Source: Prinsepia uniflora
Taxonomy: Eukaryota > Streptophyta > Magnoliopsida > Rosales > Rosaceae
Assembly (NCBI GenBank): GCA_032719365.1
Contig: CM064871.1
Span: 64,058,416-64,122,415 of the forward strand
Length of the DNA stretch: 64,000 bases
Direction: 5' to 3'
How positions within the stretch are numbered: the first letter of the stretch is position 1; each line of letters opens with the position of its first letter. Positions 24,842-34,699 of the stretch are shown here, piece after piece. The translations under genes and the position numbers were made by a program. Under the pieces are notes generated by a model. That model was not told where the DNA came from. It saw only the letters and a list, made by a program, of their open reading frames with translations, and made no database searches.

Positions 24842-25016
24842 TTATAAGAGTGTGCTTCTCCCAGGCCTATGAAACATAAACATTATGTCAATACCAAAAT
24901 AATTGGATTTATTGCTAGCTATTCTCCATAATTACATTACAACTGAGGACTAGGGGCATTATTCATCAGAGAGATGAAATGCAAAAGCAGAGTATGTAAA
25001 CATGATTAAAGGGGTC
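24842..25016. other. Probable 3' UTR region of the HD-Zip gene
   Basis: AT-rich sequence directly downstream (minus strand) of the HD-Zip stop codon. No specific poly(A) signal is asserted. Confidence 0.35.
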
Positions 25017-26547
25017 TCAATAAGGCCAGAAACAAAAGGGCTGCTGCTGATCCTCCAAAGAAGGCAGGTCACCGTAGCAGCTATCTTCAAGTTTCATCAA
25101 GTATGGTGGAGGTGGGGGCAAAAGGCTCTTGCTAAGATCATCATCTTCATCCTGTGAGAAATCCGATTGATCAGCGGGTTCAAAAACAGGAGAGGAATCA
25201 GCAGGCTCTAACAATGAAGAGTACTGATTTTCAGTGCAATGTGGGCTATCGGAATCGAAAACGTCACTCCTTGCAGAACTTGCATCTTCTTGCTTGCATA
25301 GCATCCCCATTACCAAATTTGACACATTTTCAGAAGCGGCATTTGGAATCGCATTCTGAGGTTCGAAATCCGAAGATTTGATTCCTTCCCCTGATTCCAA
25401 AGGCTTTCCTTTCTCTCTCAAAACTAACATGCTCCTGAGGGAGTCAATCTGTTTACACACAGCGCAATCAAACAAACGATCAATTACCATTTACTTCAAA
25501 GAAATTGCTCAAACGAAGAATCCTGAGCGAGCTTCTTTACCTTATTTTTCAAGCCTCCATTTTCCTTGAGGAGATTTTCATGGTCAGAGCTCAGCTTGTC
25601 AAAGCTAGCTTTCAATGAATCATACTCCTTCTCCAGCTGTTTGTTCTTGAACCGAGCCCGCCGGTTTTGAAACCAAATTGCAACTTGGCGAGGCTGCAAG
25701 CCAAGTTCTTTTGCAAGCTGGACTTTCCTCTCTGGTTCAAGCTTGTTTTCTGCCTCAAAGTTCTTCTCCAAGAACTGAACTTGCTCCACCGAAAGCCGTC
25801 TTTTCTTTCCCGGTTGATGAAGGCTGCTGCCGTCATAATCATCATCCCCATTTTCTTCTTTATCAATTGTATGGAATAATGACCTTTCCAAGGAGTCTCC
25901 TCCACTTGCATTTTCAAAATTAACCACTGAATTTGAACCTGGATGACCAAAACAAGCATGACACAAATTTACATATAGTGAGTTTATATATGCAATAAAA
26001 CTTCAAGCTTTCTTATCTTCTAGAAAAAGAGTGGAACAATATGAACCCTATGAAGAAACAAATCGTCCTCTTGATGCCAAAAAGCTTGAAGCTTTAGATC
26101 TTAACAGGCAAAAAACTTCAGACTTTCAATCTTAACATGTTTGTTCAACCGAAATAGGCAATATAGGCGAAAAAAATGACAAAAATGCACAATTTTGCTA
26201 AACACTAGAAAATTTCTACTTGCAAAATCAATCTTTGCCCAAAAGGCTACATTAGTTCTAATGAAAAGAGTGAAAGTTCCAAGCTTTAAATTCCCCAACA
26301 GCCCAAATCTCTCCCAGAATGAGAATGAAAAGTAAGAAGCAACAATCCAACCAAAAAAAAAAACCAAGACCTCACAGAAAACACTCATCAAACAGAAAGA
26401 AAATAAGCAATCAAGAGCTGAACAAAATGGAAAAATACCATGAAAAGATGACGAAGAGCTGGAAAGCCAAAGAGACCGAAGTACGTCAGAAGAGTTGGGG
26501 AGATTTTCTCCTTCAAAAGAGGCACCGCAGCGTTTCCTACCGGCCAT
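25017..26547 (-). CDS. HAT5-like: Homeodomain-leucine zipper class I transcription factor, HAT5/ATHB1-like
   Basis: Three exons on the minus strand: 26547-26439, 25938-25541 and 25448-25017, 312 residues, with GT-AG introns. Exon 1 gives MAGRKRCGAS..., as in HAT5-like proteins of woody eudicots. The homeodomain is at about residues 81-137 (KKRRLS..., LGLQPRQVAIWFQNRRARF). It is followed directly by a leucine zipper at 138-179 with six leucine heptads (LEKEYDS, LKASFDK, LSSDHEN, LLKENGG, LKNKIDS, LRSMLVL) that cross the exon 2/3 junction. This is the class I layout: no MEKHLA or START domain. The C-terminus is acidic and ends in an aromatic FCFWPY motif, typical of the clade's activation region. 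These nuclear proteins bind CAAT(A/T)ATTG as dimers and act in growth and stress responses. Oddity: ARFKNKQ replaces the common ARWKTKQ. Length and all motifs are intact. Confidence 0.93.
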
Positions 26548-26585
26548 AAATTTGTAGTCTTGAAATGCTGTGTGCGAATGAATTC

Positions 26586-26606
26586 TCAGGGACTTACAGA
26601 AAACAT
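26586..26606 (-). other. Short upstream ORF in the HD-Zip 5' leader
   Basis: ATG at 26606 followed by five sense codons and TGA (MFSVSP*), ending 38 bp before the main ATG. It is the only ATG I see in about 300 bp of leader. Arabidopsis ATHB1 is known to be repressed by an upstream ORF, but I cannot say this one is homologous. Confidence 0.35.
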
Positions 26607-26950
26607 GGGCTGGCTACAATCTACGGCTCTCGGCGAAAAAAGCTTGTTGCCAGAATCACTGTAATGTGGAAAGTCTGGGAGAAAGTGGAGCTCGCACCCA
26701 TCAATACAGCTTTTAGATGAACAAGGCAGACACTGATAAAATCGTGGGCCCTTTTTGTTTTGAATTTTTTCGATTTTTTACCTTATGAAGAAGAGGCTTT
26801 TGAGCTACACGTTTTTGCCCCAGTGGTTAGGAACTTGTGAAAGGCAGGGGCTTTAAAACTTAGGGAGAGAGAGATTCTTCTCTTGGGGTTAGAGCTTGGT
26901 GGGGTTATAAGGAGCTTGGTGAAGAGACAGGAGGTTTTCTTTGCTGGAGG
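26607..26950 (-). promoter_or_regulatory. Presumed 5' leader and core promoter of the HD-Zip gene
   Basis: TTATAA at 26905-26910 could be a TATA box for a minus-strand start near 26870. GA/CT-rich tracts (26861-26882) follow it, common in plant 5' leaders. No direct evidence of the start site. Confidence 0.3.
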
Positions 26951-28372
26951 GAAGACTAGGAGAGCAGACAGGTGGTTGGAATTACCAAAATACCCATCTG
27001 TTTTTTCTGATTCAATCTGTTTTTTTCTGATCCAATCTGTTTGCTTGTGCTACTAATAAATTGAAGCTTTTGTTTTTTCGTATTCCCAAATTAACAGCTG
27101 ATTTTTTGGATACCAAGGTGTCCAGAGACGAATCTTGTTCTCTGCTGATTATTTCTTGGACAATTGGATTTGGAAGTGATTATTTCTTAGCCGAGTAAAC
27201 TGAGTTTTTAGGCATTTTGGGATTAAAGCAAACTTCGGTGTTTGTTAGCTTAATGCATGTTGTCAATGCCTTGCACACAGATCCAAGCTACTCATATCAA
27301 ATAAATAAATATATAAAAATTAATGCATAGTTTATGGGTGTTACAAAGAATCCATGGGAATACAACCACTTCACAAACTAAAAGTGGCAATTTTCCATAT
27401 AAATTTATCGGGTCAACTCAAACCGTTAAAATTTTGGATTAATTTTAAGTTAACGTGTTACGACACGTTTAATAAACTGATGGATTTCGGATCAACTTAT
27501 TAATCCATATAAATACAGAAGGCTAGAAGAGTCATGTTTGTGTGTGTTTAGAGAGAAGTAGATGAGAGAGAGTGCCTTTCATGAAAGGGTTTGATGAGAT
27601 ATTTATAGGAGCAATGACTGGTGATTAAACACTATTGAAGTAGATTTCAAATTACGTTAATAGATGCTGTCACGTGTCTCGCAGATTTGGGATGTGTGCC
27701 AAGTGGCAATAAATCTCATGTTATGTCAGGGAGTTTATATTGGCGTTAGTAAGCGGATCGAATCAGGGGTGCTAAAACGTGCCTATCGAGTGGCCTTGTT
27801 AAATGGCCATCATTTGGGCCTTCTTAGGCATATGTTGTTGGTGTTACCTGCCGAGTGACAACCTGGCATTGCCTGTCGAGGGAATGGTCTGCTAACAAAC
27901 TCAGGGTTGCTGTTTGGTCGGCTTTTCGATCATCCAGTGGCGGGCCGTGTGTTTATGATGGTGCTGGTCGTATTGAACCTGGTTGGTCAACATGGTATCA
28001 ATAATATGTATCTATTAATTCTTACAGTTTAAATAGGTTAATCAGATGAAATATTAATTAGATTTCGAAAACGATTTGTTATTAAATCGATTAGACGAAT
28101 TATCTAGTTCATTAACAGATCGGGTTCATGTTGGATATTTTTTACACGATTATTAAACATGTCAGATTCAGATTGGACATATTTGGATAAAATGGAGTTC
28201 ATATCACGACAAAACTAGATATGACCTATTACCAATTCTGTTATGAACCAATCAGTATATTATTATAAGCAATTACAAAGGTTTCTCAAAGGTTTATTAA
28301 TTACAAATCTCAATCAAACCTTATAAAGGCAACAAACCATATATCTAAAAAGACAATATAACCTAACTTTTA
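26951..28372. other. Intergenic spacer with decayed LTR-like sequence
   Basis: No gene. 27490-28010 has LTR-like features (a 'gatatttatagg' TATA-like motif near 27598 and CA|TGGTATCA near 27990). 28165-28325 is repeated at 40243-40402 (see repeat entry). Confidence 0.35.
28165..28325 (+). repeat. Dispersed repeat, copy 1 (second copy 40243-40402)
   Basis: Both copies run through 'gaaccaatcagtatatta' or 'gaaccaatcaatatatta' to 'ggtttattaattacaaatct', at about 80-85% identity by eye. The element family was not identified. Confidence 0.6.
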
Positions 28373-28380
28373 TAATAGGG

Positions 28381-28766
28381 AAAACTACATAAAAGTACTC
28401 AAACTATAGGGTTGATTTCAAAAGATACCTGAACTATAAAAAGTTACATTCTCATACCCAAACTATAAAAAGTTACATTCTCATACCCAAACTAAAATGT
28501 AGATTTCAAAAGAGTACCTCTGTTAAAAATCTCATCCAATTTCTGTTAAATGTTTACATGGCAAAAAAAAACTACTCAACATGTGACGGTGGAAAAATTT
28601 GAAGGGGCAATTTGGTAAGAATTTTAATTCATTTTTCTTCTTCCTCTTCACCAATTCATCATCTTCATCTTCATCCATCATCTCATTTTTCACAATTGTT
28701 TATCAATCATCATCTATAAATCTAAATCCAAAATTCAAAATTAATCTTCCCCAATTTTGCCTAGAA
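28381..28766 (+). repeat. Left terminal inverted repeat, outer part
   Basis: It contains 'ctcaaactatagg', 'aaatttgaaggggcaatttgg' type phrases and 'ccaattcatcatcttcatc', all mirrored in the right arm. A local 29-bp tandem duplication ('actataaaaagttacattct') is near 28432-28490. It is interrupted at 28766 by the gag-only retrotransposon and continues at 37953. Confidence 0.8.
28762..28766. other. 5-bp target duplication TAGAA, left
   Basis: TAGAA directly precedes the LTR start at 28767 and is repeated at 37948-37952 after the right LTR. The uninterrupted right arm of the MULE carries the matching site only once. Confidence 0.9.
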
Positions 28767-31700
28767 TGACAGGACCCGTCCCAACTGGACGTCAAAAACC
28801 GTGCCCGGTCCTGCTCCCGTCTGACAAGTCAACTAAAGGTCCGAAACTACCCTTCAGTGCTTGCCAGAAAAGGGATGGTTGCGCGGATTTCTGCTGCTGT
28901 CACTGCCTCACGATCAGTCCCAAACGTCGTACCACGGCCTGGAGGGTCACAAAACAGAAAAGGTGTGAGTGGACAAAAATGACCTCTTATAAAAACATTT
29001 ATCAAAATACAATCTTACCCTCCAGTTTTCACAAACTTGCATGAAAATCGTAAAACATGAGTGACCGATAAAATCAAAACATATTTTCCCTTGGTCCATA
29101 AAACTCATGCTCACCAAATCAGTTCATGTTGTAAAACATCAAATCCCGGCTCTCAGGCCAAAACATGTGAAAACATAATCACTGGCCATAAAGACCAAAA
29201 ACCTGTACTCAATACTAGTACGTCATCACAATCAATACCAATCAGCACTAATCACCAGTGCACAAGAAATATATCAATCCAATCAATCCGCACTACTCAC
29301 AAGTGCATAAAATATCACAAATCACATCTGCACTACTCACAAGTGCACAAAATATCACAAATCACATCTGCACTACTCACAAGTGCACAATCAATCAAAC
29401 TGCACTACTCACAAGTGCTGCACTACGCGTAGGCCAATATCCAGTCACTCTCTCGGGAACAGACACCTCTGGGCTCAACCCCCTCGGGCTCAGTCACCTC
29501 TGGGCGAACACATCCCCAGGCTCAAACACCTCTGAGTGGTACATCCAGGCTCAGTCTCATCCGAGAAGCTGACTACCATAGGATCAACTCCCGATCCTAC
29601 AATCACATCCCCCAAGCTCCGGTCGTCTGGGTAATCCCCCCAAGCACCGACCGTCTGGGAATATCACAATCACAATGAAAACCATCCCGGGAATTACATC
29701 CCAAAACATTTCAATCAAATCTCGACTTCATACCAAGTCAAGATCATTCTCAACTGGGTCTCAAGCCCAAAATACCTTTTACACATAAATCGTTAAAATC
29801 ACATTTAAATCAATAGAATAATCCGGAAATCATCATTGACTTGCCAACTAAGTCAAAACATCATTTTAGAAATCATTTAAACTCCGGGCCTAGCCCAAAA
29901 CATCATTTGCACATTCCTCGTAAAACGTGTCCGAAAGACTGATTAAAATAATCATAAAATCCCAATAAATCATTAATTGCACAATTTCACAAATGACTCC
30001 AATTCTGAGTCAAAATCACTATTCACTTGGGTTCTCATGCCCAAAATAACATTATCACGCAAATCCATGCGTTGCAACCTCCGTTGCCATTTTCACGTAA
30101 ATCCACGAAATCCTTGACTCATTCCCGAGTCACAACATCATTCTCAATCCATGACTCAATAACCCGAGTCCAAACATTATTCTCAATCAATTTCAATCCT
30201 GGACTCATAAACCAAGTCCAAACATCATTTTTACTAAATTTCGTAATTTCTCGAAAATCGCCCAAAATAATAATATAATATTCATAAAACCGAGAAATTA
30301 CCGGATTGAAACACAAATCATGCCCAAGCATATAAAATCATATAATAAGGCATTTAAATCATATATGCATGCATCACGGTTAGAAAACAAAGTCCACTCA
30401 CACACAACGTCCAAAACGGTCCGTTTCCGAGCTGCACGTTTTTTCGTAAAATCTGGAAATCACAAATCCTGTCCAAAATCATTATAGGGGGTTACTAACA
30501 TCTCAAAAAAACATCATATAATTTTCCCCAATTTTTCCGGGATTTAAATACGTATTTTTAACGTAATATAAAACTTCGGATACGCGGAACATTAACGAAA
30601 CAATATCCGATTTCCCCGAAACCAACGTCAAAATGTTCGTTACACTGAGAGGATCAAAAGTCATGTTGACCTCACCTTGAGACTAGGCCGGACGCGCCCC
30701 CACGCGCCGCCATGAGTGGCTGCGCGTGAAACCCACGCGCCAGCTACAGTAACCAGCACAGTCGTCCCCTTCGCCCGTTTGTCTGGTAAACGGGTTGAAA
30801 AACCCGCGAACAGACCCGGTTCAAACTCACCCAATTCGACACCAATTAAATCCGTTCTTTCAACTGATCCCTTCTAATCCATCTCTAATTGAGTTCTGTA
30901 AGTTCAATTACTCGAATCATGGTCTAAATCCTCACGACTCTCGATCGATCCTCGACGGGTTTCTAATTCGGGTTCACCAATTTCGTCCCTGATTTCCAAA
31001 TTAATTCATAGGGTAAGCATCGTGAGAGTGTATTGAATGTTTTTCCAAGATCAATTCGAAGAATTCTTACCTCTAACCCGTCGAACCCAAGCTCGAATTG
31101 AAGCTGCCATGGAAGCTCAGTTCATCCTCAATCCGACACCGTTTCACTTCGTTTTTGTTGCAGAAAGGTTCGTATGGATCCCAGAAGTCGAATTGAATCA
31201 TCAATTTCGATCCTCACAGCTCACAATCCCGAATTCGAAAGTCCCCCAAATTCTCTGAATTTTCGAACCAAAATTCTCCCAGAGACCTCACTGTCACTCG
31301 AATCTCTCTCTCAATTCGGCTTCCTCAGTCTCCCAATTGCACAATGAGGCTGAGACACGGGCTAATTAGCTGCTAATTGATAATGATTAGGACAACCCAT
31401 AATTTAGGGAATTTGTGTCTAAAGTGGTATAATTGTGTTTCCCATGATTCCCGTTTCAATGTTAGCAGCTGGGGTATGGAAGATGACAAAGTGACAAATG
31501 TCACAATCTGGTAGCAAGAATCAATGTTAAAAGACCATTTTGCCCTCCGTTCGACAAATTACCATTTTACCCCTAGACATCCGTGACCCGTAACTTGGTC
31601 ACCCGAACTCCGTTTTCGACGTGCCGCCTGTCGTTAGATTCGTATCGACGAGACCTACGTAACGGTCCTTGGCCCTTGTCCGTTGGACTTCCCGGCCAAA

Positions 31701-32012
31701 AAGTCAACATTTGGCCCCTAATATGCCAAATTACCAAAATACCCCTCAACTTCCGAACATCATAACTTTCTCTACGAATGTTGGAATCGAACGTGCCACC
31801 TGTCTATGAACTCGTGACGTCCCGAACTACGTCACAGTCATCGGTCAAAGTCCATTTGACCGCCCGAACTAAAAGTCAACATTTTGCCTACCTTAGGGGC
31901 AAAACGGTCATTTTGCACGTTTCGTCCGATTTCACTCAACTAATCCCCGATTAGTCATTCTAAATCATAATTAATTAATATTCAATCCCGATTTTCGGGA
32001 CGGGTCATTACA
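28767..32012 (-). repeat. 3' LTR (left) of the gag-only element
   Basis: It runs from TGACAGGACCCGTCCC to ...TTTTCGGGACGGGTCATTACA, so the two ends form an imperfect inverted pair. It contains a tandem array at 29289-29420, a GC-rich hairpin module at 30701-30794, and the duplicated block of about 173 bp at 31618 and 31792. Confidence 0.9.
29289..29420 (+). repeat. Short tandem array inside the LTR, unit about 41 bp
   Basis: GCACTACTCACAAGTGCA recurs at about 29289, 29330, 29371 and 29401, separated by 'aaaatatcacaaatcacatct'. GCACT...AGTGC within each unit is self-complementary. The same array is in the other LTR at 35222-35352. Confidence 0.8.
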
Positions 32013-32026
32013 ACCTTCCCTCCTTA
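32013..32026 (-). other. Polypurine tract of the gag-only element
   Basis: On the minus strand TAAGGAGGGAAGGT lies directly before the 3' LTR. It is identical in element A. Confidence 0.8.
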
Positions 32027-33800
32027 AAGAATTTCGTCCCCGAAATTCCAACTATCCGTATTCCACAACTACCTCGTGGAAAACAAATGGGCCTCACAAC
32101 ACGTGTACACCTGTACACCCACTAGCCAACGCAGAACTCGTCTGCACTCAGACGTCACATCACCGATGCACGTCATACTAACTACACTCGACCACCTCGA
32201 GTGAAATTGATCACCAGAAATTGGCAATATCACCATTAAGCTGACTCTTTCAGCTTGACGGCCCCCACGTAATCACTACTGTTCCCTGACATCCGCTCTC
32301 ATAGAGAGTCACCAAAACTCACTAGTCAGTCCATGCTGACACCACAAGCCAAACTGTCACCACCAAGCTTTACCACCCTAGTAAAGCGCCAATCAGTAAC
32401 AAATCAGTGACAACACATCATACTACCACATCCGTCAATGTAGCATAAGATCAACAACATGATCTCCCTTCGCAGGGTAAACTCAATCCTGCGACAAATA
32501 TCAACAGAAGTAACCACAACTGTCACCCCCCCAGCGATACCAGATGCTGGTAAGGTCACGACAAGGTAACATCTCGCCGCAAAGCAACTTGCGGTTACAC
32601 TAACCACCAACTCACTCATCCTGAGTATACGCATACCGTCATCACACTCAAACAGACGGTGTAACTGGAACACATTGAACACCAGCCTAGCAGTGATCAC
32701 ACAACTCAACACTAGAGTTATACTAGCCAACCATGGCTAAGAGCACCTGCTCAAACAATCACTGAAATTATCAGAATCACTCTGCCCAGTGCATCGTGTT
32801 CAATGTCCAGTTCACGTTCACAACCCATCCAATGGTATCAGGATTAACCCGACTACTAACACGTTCACCAACGTACTACTGGTATAACCCGTATACCGTC
32901 ACCCGACACCACAAGTCTGCAAAGTATCGTACCCCAAACCATAAACAAGGTACATACATCTATCCATTGACAAGACTACAACCACCTAGGTCATAGCCAA
33001 ACACGTTCCAATTCCAAATCCGAATCCGCAATTTCGTAAGAAATCCCGAATCCAAACCCATACATCATATTTTTAATTCATGTCCAAATCCGAATCCGAA
33101 ATCATTATTCCGTAAGCTAGCATTTGGAATAACCATTCCGCACCCAAATCCAGTATTCCACTTTCAAGTTCCAAAATCGAATCCTGAATCGTCACCCAGA
33201 AATTCGATTCCAAAACCCGAAATCTCGTTCACGTCCACTTGGACGCACCAAAACCGAACCTATCGGTTACCCATTCATTATACTCGGTTGACTTCATAAG
33301 GAAGCCAATCCAACAACCACACGGTTAAGGTTGACAAAATCCGACCACTTCGGAAACCTACTCACTCGTGTAATATACCATAAAGGGCTCCACTTCGAAA
33401 AGAAGTTCGGTCCCGTCATTTACGACTCACATACCGGAGTAAGAGTGACAAACTCTCTACCCAACTGGATCATCTGGATCACGGTCCAGATCCATCACTA
33501 CGTCAGCTGACCATGAACATCACGATCCTGGATCGTCACAATGCCCAATGTCCATGACATCACAAACCCGATCCACCTAGGGAAAACCAAGGATGATCCC
33601 AAAACGATAACACCAATATTCATCCCCGGGTCAAGTTTATTCTGGGCCCAACACGCCCATCTACAAACCAAACTGTTAACAAAAACAACCATCCGGACCC
33701 ACACTAGTCCGACACACCCAAAACACATGATACAATATTACAACACAAATGGACAATACAAACTATTTACAAGGTATCGCGAAAACATGTATCAATACAA
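32027..33800 (-). other. Non-coding interior of the gag-only element
   Basis: About 1.8 kb between gag and the polypurine tract. No pol motif (no DTG/DSG protease, no YVDD, no HHCC) in any frame. It contains repeats of 'aaatccgaatcc' near 33010-33110. A 108-codon frame at 32404-32730 exists but shows no constraint compared with element A. Confidence 0.7.
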
Positions 33801-34655
33801 TTATTTTGACCTACGGTCAAGTCGATCGGGGCAGTTCCTTCGCAAATGTCCAAGTTTCCAACAAAAGTGACAAGTGGCAGTGTTGAGGCGACTTGCCCCA
33901 CCACGCCGCTTACTTGTCGACTGGGTTGAAGTTCCACCCGAATGATCACCCACCGAGGGTTGCGACACAAGAGTATGAAGGCTAACTCGCTTCGATGTTT
34001 CCTGACTTATCTGTTCAGTATCCTGACGCTCTCGGCGTCGTCCAGAGCCCAAAGATTGTTCTGGCAGAGGTAAAATAATAGCCTCCACTCGGATAGCAGC
34101 ATCCGATAATTCCCTCAGGGTAGAATACGAGCCAACAGTTACAGCACCTCGTAACTCATTCCTCAATCCCTGCTCAAACCTTCGACACTTATCCTCCTCA
34201 GTAGCCACATACAGAGGAGCGAAACTAGATAAGTGCAAAAATTGTTGTTCATAATCGACCACTGACCGATTCCCTTGCTGCAATTGGAGAAACTCAACCT
34301 CCTTAGCGTTCCGAAATGAGCGAGGATAAAACTGATCCAAAAATCGCTCTCGAAATGCATCCCATGCCAAGGTACGGGCATCCCAGCCAGTCAACTGTAA
34401 ACTATGCCACCACCTGTAAGCATAGCCATCCAAAAGAAAAGTGGCTAAGGGTACCATGTCCTCTAGGGGACATATCATAACCTCAAAAATCCTTTCCAAT
34501 CGAGTAAGCCAATCTTCGGCACCATCCGGTCCCGAATCACCACGAAACACAGTGGCTCCTAACCGTCGAGCTCGCTCAATATCTGGGCCTTTACTAACAC
34601 TACTCTCGGCCCTCCCATCTTCAGACCGTGTACGGGACGCACGACTCGGAGGCAT
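33801..34655 (-). CDS. gag: Gag polyprotein of the gag-only retrotransposon, intact
   Basis: 284 codons from a true ATG at 34655, 30 bp inside the primer site, to a stop at 33801. Residues 1-30 are basic and polar (MPPSRASRTRSEDG). The Retrotrans_gag core follows (EDWLTRLERIFEVM, YAYRWWHSLQLTGW, RERFLDQFYPRSFRNAKEVEFLQLQQGNRSVVDYEQQF). A CCHC zinc knuckle sits near the end (residues 262-275: C-x2-C-x4-H-x4-C in CHFCWKLGHLRRNC). The architecture is that of a Ty3/gypsy Gag: capsid assembly and RNA packaging in cytoplasmic particles. No frameshift or stop interrupts it, which fits the low LTR divergence. It ends nine residues after the knuckle with no read-through into protease. Homologous to the broken element B gag at 5275-5704. 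Confidence 0.93.
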   Translation of the reverse strand: MPPSRASRTRSEDGRAESSVSKGPDIERARRLGATVFRGDSGPDGAEDWLTRLERIFEVMICPLEDMVPLATFLLDGYAYRWWHSLQLTGWDARTLAWDAFRERFLDQFYPRSFRNAKEVEFLQLQQGNRSVVDYEQQFLHLSSFAPLYVATEEDKCRRFEQGLRNELRGAVTVGSYSTLRELSDAAIRVEAIILPLPEQSLGSGRRRERQDTEQISQETSKRVSLHTLVSQPSVGDHSGGTSTQSTSKRRGGASRLNTATCHFCWKLGHLRRNCPDRLDRRSK

Positions 34656-34684
34656 GACGTATCAACAGAAATCAAGAACCAAAT

Positions 34685-34696
34685 GCTCTGATACCA
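34685..34696 (-). other. Primer binding site, initiator tRNA-Met
   Basis: Minus strand TGGTATCAGAGC, 3 bp from the 5' LTR end at 34700. Confidence 0.9.
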
Positions 34697-34699
34697 ATT

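Noticed and set aside
26101..26438. Long hydrophobic extension of HD-Zip exon 1 in frame
   Set aside because: It is intron 1 read through; a GT donor at 26438-26437 and an AG acceptor at 25940-25939 join exons that match the HD-Zip I family.
27490..28010. Solo LTR with TATA-like motif and TGGTATCA junction
   Set aside because: The TATA-like motif and the primer-like motif imply opposite orientations and no TG...CA ends or target duplication could be found.
28372..28381. 9-bp target duplication for the first MULE
   Set aside because: Only 8 bp (TAATAGGG) match exactly and the terminal bases of the two arms differ, so a 9-bp duplication cannot be claimed.
34685..34696. tRNA gene near the tRNA-Met-like sequence
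   Set aside because: Only the 12-bp primer complement is present; no cloverleaf. No tRNA, rRNA or CRISPR array was found in the window.
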